From the NCBI GenBank assembly GCA_905373665.1, contig CAJPTV010000060.1, positions 1 through 13,837 of the forward strand: a stretch of DNA of 13,837 nucleotides. The letters run 5' to 3'. This DNA is from Bacteroidia bacterium. Its GTDB lineage: Bacteria > Bacteroidota > Bacteroidia > Bacteroidales > CAJPTX01. Shown here one piece after another: positions 1 to 6,341 of the stretch (within the stretch, counting starts at the first letter, position 1; each line of letters opens with the position of its first letter). The notes below the pieces were generated by a model that saw nothing but the letters and a program-made list of their open reading frames with translations, did not search any database and was not told the origin of the DNA. Both the position numbers and the translations under genes were made by a program.

Positions 1-316
1 AGCGTGGAGAGAAAATTACGGTCGTTGTCGTACCTAGCGATGGGTGGGAGGCTTTACCACAGAACATTACCGTTTCGCCCGCTACCCAAGAGAGGAGCGA
101 ATGGTTACCGACAAGTGATTTTACGGTAAACGTAACGTTTACGAAAAAGGAGAACCCAACCCCCGAGGCGACCTATCTGTTCCTAGGGCTTAATGTCAAA
201 GGACAGGGGATGGTAAAGGTGCAATGCAACGGCAAGGATCTGCAGCCACAGGGCACGATTAAGCGTGGAGAGAAAATTACGGTCGTTGTCGTACCTAGCG
301 ATGGGTGGGAGGCTTT
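1..316 (+). repeat. Direct repeat, 55 bp exact, period 261 bp
   Basis: Bases 1-55 and 262-316 are identical and in the same reading frame (offset 261 bases, or 87 codons). They encode the start of two successive beta-repeat units in the truncated T9SS cargo gene. The exact match, with divergence beyond it, suggests a recent partial duplication or gene conversion between units. The array may continue upstream of the window. Confidence 0.85.
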
Positions 317-959
317 CCCTGCCAATCTGCATGTGACGGCCTCGGAGAAAATCTCTGACTACGAATGGTTACCCAAAGGCGCTTTCGCCGTAGCAATGCT
401 CTTTGTGAAAAAAGTGCCGAAGATGTACGATGTAACCCTTGCCGAGGTACAAAATGGCTACCTCACGGTAAGTAAAAGCAAGGCTTCGGAAAACGACGTG
501 GTTAAGCTCACAGTGACCCCCGATGCGGACTATCATTTGAAAGAAGGAAGCCTCCTTGTGTACAAGACGGGCGACAGGGGCGTGGTGATCCCTGTAAACG
601 ATCGTCAGTTTACCATGCCTGCGCATCCCGTGACAGTAACGGCCGTGTTTGAGAAGAACCAAGGGAGCGAGCCCCATAAGGGGAGAGACTCTAAGAACCC
701 CAATGCTGTCGAGGATGCTGCATTAGCTTCGCTCAGCGTAGCGCCGAACCCCTTTACCACGCAGTTGCGTCTTGTGAACCCCGAGGGTATCGTAGGGCGT
801 TACGAGGTCGTCAACCTGATGGGGGCGGTACTTCGCTCGGGGGTGATCAATGGTCATGAAGTGATAGTGGATACTGAAGCACTTCCTGCAGGGCTCTATT
901 TCGTGCGTCTGACAACGACGGATGGGGCTACTAGGGCGCTTCGCGTAGTAAAACGATAG
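1..959 (+). CDS. T9SS-secreted repeat protein, 5' truncated by window
   Basis: The reading frame is open from the window edge (first full codon at 3) to the stop at 957-959, so the start lies upstream and the internal ATG at 210 is not the real start. The visible part holds two tandem beta-type units about 87 residues apart, each with RGEKITVVVVPSDGWEA; the 55 bases at 1-55 recur exactly at 262-316. A third, InlB-B/bacterial-repeat-like unit follows (nt 430-660, ending in FTMPAHPVTVTAVFEK). The last ~75 residues are a T9SS type-A sorting domain, with a PNP motif (VAPNPF), LPAGLYFVRL and a basic end (RVVKR). Proteins of this kind cross the outer membrane by T9SS, which removes the C-terminal domain. 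The substrate or ligand cannot be read from this fragment. The next gene starts 27 bases downstream and has nearly the same C-terminal domain, so the two are probably paralogous cargo proteins and may be co-transcribed. Confidence 0.85.
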   Translation, partial: RGEKITVVVVPSDGWEALPQNITVSPATQERSEWLPTSDFTVNVTFTKKENPTPEATYLFLGLNVKGQGMVKVQCNGKDLQPQGTIKRGEKITVVVVPSDGWEAFPANLHVTASEKISDYEWLPKGAFAVAMLFVKKVPKMYDVTLAEVQNGYLTVSKSKASENDVVKLTVTPDADYHLKEGSLLVYKTGDRGVVIPVNDRQFTMPAHPVTVTAVFEKNQGSEPHKGRDSKNPNAVEDAALASLSVAPNPFTTQLRLVNPEGIVGRYEVVNLMGAVLRSGVINGHEVIVDTEALPAGLYFVRLTTTDGATRALRVVKR

Positions 960-986
960 TGTAGAGAGATAAAGATTGTACAATAG

Positions 987-3900
987 ATGAATCAGTTGAA
1001 TAAGTTTCTGAGTTCGTTGCTTTTACTCCTCCTCGTGGGGAGTGCGTTTAGTGTAAGCGCTCAAACGGAACGAAGTGCTTGGTATCGAGAGTTTGACCCT
1101 TCTGCCTCGCGAAATCGTACGGGTATGGGGAAAAAATTAACGTACAACGTTGCTATAAGAATCCCAGGCGACAACGAGGCTTTGGTGGGCAAGAAGATTA
1201 AGACAATAAACTTCTTCCTACGCAACAAGAGTGTCTTAGGGGAAGACGTACACGTATGGGTAGCAAAGCGCCTGCCGAGTACTTGGGAGGAAGCTGATAG
1301 CAAGGAGTCGCTAAAGCTAGCCGACCTTAACGGCGGGGATATGGATAGGTTCGGCGCGTCGAACATGATAGACTTCTCTTCTCCGTATACCATAACCCAA
1401 GAAGGGGCTTATGTGGGGCTAACCTTCACGGTAACGAGTACGGCTACCGAGTCGGGGCTATACCCTATCGTCATCTCTGATCGTGTGGAGAAGTCGGGGC
1501 TGTGGTTATTGCGCACTTCGAAAATGACGCAATGGGAGGAATCGGACAAGTATACTTATTGTCCCGCCATAGAGGTTCGTCTCGAAGGAGAGTTCCCTGA
1601 AGATGCGGCTAAGCCTGCCGACTTCGGAAAGGTGGCTGCTGTGGCTGGTAGCAAGGCGATGGTGGATGTCGCGCTACTAAATTTCGGGAGCAATGTGATA
1701 GAGAACGTAGACTATACGGTAAAAACAGCAGAGGGCTCAAAGAGCTATCACGCCGACCTCTCATCCTTGAGCTATAAAAGCCTCGGCTCTACGATACTAG
1801 CCTCTTTACCATTCGATGCGAATACGACGGCAGGCGTTGACCCTATTTCGTTAACCATTACCAAGGTGAATGGGCAGCCCAATGGGATTACGCAGACGGA
1901 GTGTCGAGGCGAACTGCATACCTTTGCGAAGGAGTCTGCTTTCAAGCGCGGCGTATTGGTTGAAGAATACACCTCGTCGCTTTGTCTCAACTGTCCTCAA
2001 GGGCATTTCGCTATGGAGGCTATGCGCGAGAAGGGGAACGGGGCTTTTGTAGGCTTATCCTTGCACAAGTATGTCAGTGACAATGCTGATCCGATGGCTT
2101 TCCCACGCGATCGGTATGCCGATGTCTCGTTTACGGGGACACCGCAGTTCCTTGTCAATCGAGGCGAACGTATGCATACCGATAACGTTGTTGCCGCCTT
2201 TGAAAAGGAATTGAATAACCCTGCATTTGCTAAGCTTGAGCTGAAGGCTAAGTTCTCTACAGATAAAACGAAGGTTGAGGTAGATGCTGCTGTGACCTCG
2301 TTACTCGGTGGCACGTACAGCATTGCCTACATCCTCGGGGCAGATAAGCTGTTTAAGAGCAATGGTTGGGGGCAGTCTGGTTACGGACGTATGATTTACA
2401 ACGATATTGTGCTTTCTACCTCCTATAGCAACAAGCGGACAACAGCCCCTGTACTACAATTGACGCCTAATGTGAAGTCAGATGCGACGTTTGCTCTCTT
2501 TGTGCCGACGAACGAGAAGCTGAAAGAACCGTTAAAGGAGGCAGACCTCTTTGTGGTAGCGATACTAACTGACCCCAATGGTCGCGTGGTAAATGCGGCG
2601 AGAGTGCCCGTAGAAGGAGCGACGCAGCCTCTTAATACCTCTAAAGTGACGGTGGATGCGGAGATAAGGGATGGTGCTGTTACCACAGCTCCGAATGGTG
2701 AAGTGCTCGAGGGGGTTAAAGTGAAGCTCACTGCGACGCCCGCTGAAAACTTTCGTCTGAAAGCATTTATGGCATACAAGACAAGCGACAAGGCGTTTCT
2801 TGTCAAGGTAAAGACCTCGGGGGAAGGTGCGCCATATTTCACCATGCCTCATTTCCCTGTCACGGTGTCTGCTGAGTTTGAGCGAGAGACGGGAAAGAAA
2901 TACCCTGTCGCGCTAGCGGCGGTAACTGACGGAACCATTCAGGTAGATAAGACGCAGGCGGAGGAAGGGGAAGTGGTAAAGGTGACGGTATCGCCCAATA
3001 CGGGCTATCGTCTAAAGCCTGGGACACTTGCCATTTTCAAAACTGAAGCGCCAAGCGAGTCTACGCCCATTGTTGGCGAGCAGTTCACGATGCCCGCATA
3101 CGGGGTGACGGTCACGGCTCTGTTTGAAAAAGAGCCTACACAGCCGCAGCCTAATCCCCAACCCGAGACCTTTGCGGTCGAGCTCAAGCAGCCCGAGCAT
3201 GGGACACTAGAAATCGAGGGTTACACCACGGAAACGCTAAAAGCGGTCGCTAAGGATACGGAACTGACGGTAAAGGCAACGCCTAAGAATGAAGGGGGTG
3301 TTACTTACGAACTGAAGGAGCTCAAAGCCAATGGCGTAGACATCAAGAGAACGATGAAGTTCAAGGTAACTGCAGCGACCACGGTCACTGCGCTGTTTGA
3401 GAAAAAGCCTACACCTCCCACACCGCAGCAACCCGAGACCTTTGCGGTCGAGCTCAAGCAGCCTGAGCACGGGACGCTAGAAATCGAGGGTTACACCATG
3501 GAAACGCTAAAAGCGGTTGCTAAGGATACGGAACTGACGGTAAAGGCAACGCCTAAGAATGAAGGGGGCGTTACTTACGAACTGAAGGAGCTCAAAGCCA
3601 ATGGCGTAGACATCAAGGGCACGATGAAGTTCAAGGTAACTGCAGCGACCACGGTAACTGCGCTGTTTGAAAAGAAGCCTACATCGCCTACTCCGCAGCC
3701 TAATCCACAACCCGAGACCTTTGTGGTCGAGCTCAAGCAGCCCGAGCACGGGACGCTAGAAATCGAGGGTTACACCACGGAAACGCTAAAAGCGGTCGCT
3801 AAGGATACGGAACTGACGGTAAAGGCAACGCCTAAGAATGAAGGGGGTGTTACTTACGAACTGAAGGAGCTTAAAGCCAATGGCGTAGACATTAAGGGCA

Positions 3901-4316
3901 CGATGAAGTTCAAGGTAACTGCGGCGACCACGGTAACTGCGCTGTTTGAGAAGAAGCAAGGAGGGGAAGGCAATAACGGCGGTGGAAACAATGGTGGTGG
4001 AAATGGCGGGGGAAACAATAAGCCTAATAATCCCGACAAGCCCAATAATCCTAAGACCCCCAATGCTGTCGAGGATGCCGCACTCGCTTCGCTCAGCGTA
4101 GCGCCGAACCCGTTCACTGCACACTTACGCATCCTGAACCCCGAGGGCATCGTAGGGCGTTATGAGTTAGTCAACCTGATGGGGGCAGTACTTCGCTCGG
4201 GGGTGATAAATGGTAATGAGGAGATAGTGGATACCGAAGCACTCCCTGCAGGGCTCTATTTAATGCGTTTAGAGGCGCAAAACGGCGCGAAAAGAGCTAT
4301 AAAGCTATCCAAGTAG
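987..4316 (+). CDS. Large T9SS-secreted protein, Omp28-like with InlB-type repeats
   Basis: This 1109-residue protein begins with a signal peptide (about residues 1-26, cleavage after SVSAQ or just before it). Residues ~27-310 look like beta-rich domains. Residues ~320-545 resemble the thioredoxin-like part of Omp28-related proteins: VLVEEYTSSLCLNC with a CxxC at C333/C336, then a TGTPQFLVNR segment like the cis-Pro loop region. Residues ~548-715 are two InlB-B/bacterial-repeat units ending in FTMP...VTALFEK. Residues 726-807, 816-897 and 909-990 are three nearly identical 82-residue repeats joined by Pro/Gln linkers. A Gly/Asn linker and a T9SS type-A sorting domain (VAPNPF, LPAGLYLMRL) end the protein. 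It is predicted to be cell-surface or secreted. A redox role from the CxxC is possible but not shown. The ATG at 987 is chosen because it gives a clean signal peptide. A strong terminator hairpin follows. Confidence 0.88.
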   Translation: MNQLNKFLSSLLLLLLVGSAFSVSAQTERSAWYREFDPSASRNRTGMGKKLTYNVAIRIPGDNEALVGKKIKTINFFLRNKSVLGEDVHVWVAKRLPSTWEEADSKESLKLADLNGGDMDRFGASNMIDFSSPYTITQEGAYVGLTFTVTSTATESGLYPIVISDRVEKSGLWLLRTSKMTQWEESDKYTYCPAIEVRLEGEFPEDAAKPADFGKVAAVAGSKAMVDVALLNFGSNVIENVDYTVKTAEGSKSYHADLSSLSYKSLGSTILASLPFDANTTAGVDPISLTITKVNGQPNGITQTECRGELHTFAKESAFKRGVLVEEYTSSLCLNCPQGHFAMEAMREKGNGAFVGLSLHKYVSDNADPMAFPRDRYADVSFTGTPQFLVNRGERMHTDNVVAAFEKELNNPAFAKLELKAKFSTDKTKVEVDAAVTSLLGGTYSIAYILGADKLFKSNGWGQSGYGRMIYNDIVLSTSYSNKRTTAPVLQLTPNVKSDATFALFVPTNEKLKEPLKEADLFVVAILTDPNGRVVNAARVPVEGATQPLNTSKVTVDAEIRDGAVTTAPNGEVLEGVKVKLTATPAENFRLKAFMAYKTSDKAFLVKVKTSGEGAPYFTMPHFPVTVSAEFERETGKKYPVALAAVTDGTIQVDKTQAEEGEVVKVTVSPNTGYRLKPGTLAIFKTEAPSESTPIVGEQFTMPAYGVTVTALFEKEPTQPQPNPQPETFAVELKQPEHGTLEIEGYTTETLKAVAKDTELTVKATPKNEGGVTYELKELKANGVDIKRTMKFKVTAATTVTALFEKKPTPPTPQQPETFAVELKQPEHGTLEIEGYTMETLKAVAKDTELTVKATPKNEGGVTYELKELKANGVDIKGTMKFKVTAATTVTALFEKKPTSPTPQPNPQPETFVVELKQPEHGTLEIEGYTTETLKAVAKDTELTVKATPKNEGGVTYELKELKANGVDIKGTMKFKVTAATTVTALFEKKQGGEGNNGGGNNGGGNGGGNNKPNNPDKPNNPKTPNAVEDAALASLSVAPNPFTAHLRILNPEGIVGRYELVNLMGAVLRSGVINGNEEIVDTEALPAGLYLMRLEAQNGAKRAIKLSK
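3162..3956 (+). repeat. Three 246-bp in-frame tandem repeats
   Basis: The units are at 3162-3407, 3432-3677 and 3711-3956, separated by 24- and 33-base linkers encoding Pro/Thr/Gln/Asn-rich spacers. Each unit encodes 82 residues starting PETF(A/V)VELKQPEHG and ending TTVTALFEKK. The copies differ at only scattered bases by eye, so they are recent or homogenised duplications. Such units can gain or lose copies by recombination. Confidence 0.92.
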
Positions 4317-4340
4317 CTCTTTGCAACATATCGAATGAAA

Positions 4341-4377
4341 AGCCGCCTTATTGCCGCTTTTGGCAGTAAGGCGGTTT
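4341..4377 (+). terminator. Hairpin terminator after the T9SS protein gene
   Basis: The arm CCGCCTTA-T-TGCC (4343-4355) pairs with GGCA-G-TAAGGCGG (4362-4374) around the loop GCTTTT, with one T-G pair in the stem. TTT follows the 3' arm. It lies 25-60 bases after the stop codon of the large secreted protein gene. It separates that gene from the palindrome array. Confidence 0.8.
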
Positions 4378-4424
4378 CCCGTCTTTGGGAGTATAGGAGT
4401 CGCGGGCGCTGTGGAGAGGGAAAT

Positions 4425-4646
4425 TATACCCGATCGGGTATAGCAGGAGTGTGTTGCCGTTCAATTATACCAGATCGGGTATAGTAGAGTGTATTGTCGT
4501 TCAACTATACCCGATCGGGTATAGTAAGAGCATATTACAGTTCAATTATACCCGATCGGGTATAGTAGGAGTGTATTGTAGTTCAATTATACCCGATCGG
4601 GTATAGCAGGAGTGTATTGCCGTTCAATTATACCCGATCGGGTATA
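4425..4646. repeat. Six-copy palindromic operator-like array, 41-bp period
   Basis: The 18-bp palindrome TATACCCGATCGGGTATA occurs at 4425-4442, 4466-4483 (one change, C to A at position 7), 4506-4523, 4547-4564, 4588-4605 and 4629-4646. The start-to-start distances are 41, 40, 41, 41 and 41 bases. The 22-23-base spacers are also related, typically g(c/t)aggagtgtattg..gttcaat, so the array is a tandem repeat of a ~41-bp unit. It lies directly before the hipB-like gene. E. coli HipB binds repeated TATCC-N8-GGATA sites; this core is TATAC-N8-GTATA, the same 5-N8-5 layout. A 41-bp period is close to four helical turns, which would place sites on nearly the same DNA face. Binding by the adjacent HipB-like protein is inferred. 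Confidence 0.9.
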
Positions 4647-4652
4647 ATTGAA
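4623..4652. promoter_or_regulatory. Extended 30-bp perfect palindrome, promoter-proximal operator
   Basis: The sixth array copy is extended on both sides. The left arm TTCAATTATACCCGA (4623-4637) is the exact reverse complement of the right arm (4638-4652). The other five copies lose symmetry outside the 18-bp core. It ends 10 bases before the -7-like element, so a bound repressor would cover the upstream part of the promoter. It is probably the main operator of the hipBST operon (inference). Confidence 0.75.
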
Positions 4653-4662
4653 GCTTAGTTCC

Positions 4663-4670
4663 TATCTTTG
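4663..4670 (+). promoter_or_regulatory. Bacteroidota-type -7 element before hipB
   Basis: TATCTTTG fits the Bacteroidota -7 consensus TAnnTTTG and lies 18 bases before the hipB ATG. No good TTTG -33 box is seen at the usual distance; that region is occupied by the sixth palindrome. Weak -33 contacts with strong operator overlap would suit a repressed toxin-antitoxin promoter. Confidence 0.6.
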
Positions 4671-4688
4671 CTATTGACGAAGTAAGAG

Positions 4689-4907
4689 ATGGCAGAAGAG
4701 AGACGTATTGCGCAATATGTGAAAGATATGCGTGAGAAGCATAGATTGTCGCAAGAAGATCTAGCGGAAAAGGCAGGAGTTGGGTTACGTTTTGTGCGAG
4801 AGTTGGAGCAAGGTAAAACAACGCTTCGCCTCGATAAGGTTAATCAAATTCTTGAGCTTTTTGGAACAGAATGTGGTCCTGTACCAATATCGCGAGAGAC
4901 GGAATGA
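4689..4907 (+). CDS. hipB: HipB-like XRE-family antitoxin/repressor
   Basis: This 72-residue protein is almost entirely one XRE/Cro-type helix-turn-helix domain. The HTH core spans about residues 20-42 (LSQEDLAEKAGVGLRFVRELEQG in outline: LSQ.DLA..AGV, then the recognition helix). It matches HipB, the DNA-binding member of Hip toxin-antitoxin systems, and is about HipB size or slightly shorter. It is the first gene of an operon; its stop overlaps the next start by four bases (ATGA at 4904-4907), implying translational coupling. The six palindromes and a TAnnTTTG promoter element lie just upstream, so autorepression through them is likely, though not shown. In HipBST systems HipB binds DNA and augments neutralisation of the kinase by HipS. 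The start at 4689 fits the promoter position. Confidence 0.85.
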   Translation: MAEERRIAQYVKDMREKHRLSQEDLAEKAGVGLRFVRELEQGKTTLRLDKVNQILELFGTECGPVPISRETE

Positions 4908-5239
4908 GACAGGTGGTTGTTTATTGGAAAACGCTAAAGGCTGGTATACTTACAGAAAAAGACAAAGGTTTTTCTTTTTCCTACGACCCCGCCTATTTAG
5001 CCCTCCCCGAGGCGCGGGCAATAAGCCTTACGATGCCCTTGCAGGAAGCGCCCTTTCAGTGTAAGACCTTGCACCCCTTCTTTGACGGTCTTATCCCCGA
5101 GGGCTGGCTCTTAGACCTCGCACAAAAGAATTGGAAGATAGACGACAGAGACCGCATGGCGTTGCTTATGGCGTGTTGTCGCGATTGTATCGGTGCCGTA
5201 AGCGTAGAACCGTTGGTTACGCAGGAAGATGACGACTAG
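4904..5239 (+). CDS. hipS: HipS-like protein, free HipA N-terminal subdomain
   Basis: The 111-residue product corresponds to the N-terminal subdomain 1 of HipA, encoded as a separate protein. Visible family motifs are FSYDPAYL (24-31), SLTMPL (41-46), HPFFDGLIPEGW (57-68) and CRDCIGAVSVEP (92-103). In the E. coli O127 HipBST system HipS, not HipB, is the main antitoxin of the HipT kinase, and a conserved Trp of HipS blocks the kinase active site; W68 in the PEGW motif is the likely counterpart (inference). The ATG at 4904 overlaps the hipB stop, and the gene overlaps hipT by 11 bases in another frame. An upstream in-frame ATG at 4871 lies inside hipB and is not used here, because the family similarity starts at RQVVVYW. 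Confidence 0.82.
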   Translation: MRQVVVYWKTLKAGILTEKDKGFSFSYDPAYLALPEARAISLTMPLQEAPFQCKTLHPFFDGLIPEGWLLDLAQKNWKIDDRDRMALLMACCRDCIGAVSVEPLVTQEDDD

Positions 5240-6176
5240 GTGTCTCTATTGCTACGAACCCCTCGCGGAGGGCGAAGGGGATTATCACCCTCGCTGTAGT
5301 CGCAAGCTCTTCGGAACGCCGAAGCCCCCCTTATTGCCCTATACGAGCAAGGAGGTGCGAAGCTTGGCAGACGAGGTCATTCGTTCGCAAACCACGCTCA
5401 CGGGCGTACAACCCAAGCTTTCCTTAGACATTGACCAGATGAGCCTCTCCCCGCGGCGTTTCACCATTGTGGGCTTGTGGGGACGTTTTATCCTTAAGCC
5501 GCAAACGGAGCTTTATCCGCACTTGCCCGAATTGGAAGACCTTACGATGCACCTTGCCGAACTGGCTAAGATAGAGACAGTGCCGCATGGGCTCATTCGT
5601 TTTAGCGACGGAGAGCTCGCCTATATTACGCGCCGTATAGACCGAACACCGAAAGGGGAGAAGCTCCCGATGGAGGATATGTGTCAGCTTGCCGAGCGCC
5701 TCACAGAGTACAAGTATCGTGGGTCGCACGAACTGATAGCTAAGCTTATCCTGCAGTACAGCTCAGTGCCGAAGCTCGATTTGGTAAAGTATTGGGAACA
5801 GGTCTTCTTTGCTTGGCTGGTGGGGAATGCCGATATGCACCTCAAGAACTACTCGCTTTATGCCCCAGATTGCGATGCTTATCAACTTACGCCAGCTTAC
5901 GACCTTCTAGCGACGGCATTGGTGCTCCCCTCTGACACTGAGGAGCTCGCTCTGACCCTCTGTGGTAAGAAACGTAAGCTCTCGCGTGCACATTTCTTAG
6001 AGGCCATGACCGCCTCGGGGCTCGACCTCAAGGTCTGTGAGAAGCTCTTTGCTCGTTTTCAGAAAGTCCTCCCCGCATGGGAGAACTGTATCCGCCAGAG
6101 CTTCCTCCCCGAGGAGATGCAGGATGCGTATGTGGAGGGGATTGAAACGAGAGCCCTCAAAATCTTTACACTTTAG
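5229..6176 (+). CDS. hipT: HipT-like serine/threonine kinase toxin
   Basis: The 315-residue protein is a HipA-family kinase lacking N-subdomain 1, as in HipT. Motifs in order: a Cys/His cluster C5-x2-C8-x11-H20-x2-C23; the Gly-rich loop TLTGVQPKLSL (56-66); ATP-site Lys K90 in RFILKPQ; YITRRIDR (132-139); catalytic loop GNADMHLKN (199-207) with likely catalytic D202 and Mg-binding N207; and PAYDLL with D225. Known HipT phosphorylates a tryptophanyl-tRNA synthetase in E. coli; the target here is unknown. The aligned autophosphorylation positions of E. coli HipT (S-I-S) are Thr here (T56-L-T58). It is the last gene of the hipB-hipS-hipT operon and starts inside the end of hipS. A frameshifted hipA is unlikely, because HipT has its own start and its own N-terminal Cys/His segment. 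The overlapping layout also fits HipBST. Confidence 0.85.
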   Translation: MTTRCLYCYEPLAEGEGDYHPRCSRKLFGTPKPPLLPYTSKEVRSLADEVIRSQTTLTGVQPKLSLDIDQMSLSPRRFTIVGLWGRFILKPQTELYPHLPELEDLTMHLAELAKIETVPHGLIRFSDGELAYITRRIDRTPKGEKLPMEDMCQLAERLTEYKYRGSHELIAKLILQYSSVPKLDLVKYWEQVFFAWLVGNADMHLKNYSLYAPDCDAYQLTPAYDLLATALVLPSDTEELALTLCGKKRKLSRAHFLEAMTASGLDLKVCEKLFARFQKVLPAWENCIRQSFLPEEMQDAYVEGIETRALKIFTL

Positions 6177-6282
6177 GAGATTGGATGGAATCGTCGTCTT
6201 TGTTCGGAGGCGCGCCGAAGGTTAAGGACGTTCGTAGCGAAGACGCGGCAGAGGAGTGGGTCGTCTCTACAGCTACGGTTCG

Positions 6283-6312
6283 GAATAGGATAAAAATGGG
6301 GTTATTCTATTC
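6283..6312. promoter_or_regulatory. Inverted repeat upstream of fic
   Basis: GAATAGGATAA (6283-6293) and TTATTCTATTC (6302-6312) are complementary at 10 of 11 positions, with an 8-base centre. The repeat ends 29 bases before the fic ATG and lies next to a weak TAnnTTTg-like TAATTTTC (6325-6332). It could be an operator for a regulator of fic or an RNA hairpin. The remaining part of the hipT-fic gap (6177-6282) shows no convincing gene. Confidence 0.45.
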
Positions 6313-6341
6313 GCTTCCCAACTTTAATTTTCCTGCTTTTG

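Noticed and set aside
3237..4124. Minus-strand ORFs of 77, 80 and 112 residues that look alike
   Set aside because: They are antisense shadows of the three 246-bp repeats in the large secreted protein gene.
4387..4404. Possible seventh, decayed array copy (gggagtataggagt)
   Set aside because: It resembles only a right half plus spacer and is about 6-8 bases out of the 41-base register, so chance similarity cannot be excluded.
4425..4646. CRISPR array
   Set aside because: The intervals between palindromes are related to each other rather than unique, the unit is a perfect palindrome, and no cas gene is nearby. It is better explained as an operator array.
4904..6176. hipA broken by a frameshift
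   Set aside because: The two parts are in different frames, but each has its own start. The kinase part has its own N-terminal Cys/His segment, and the overlapping layout matches known HipBST operons.
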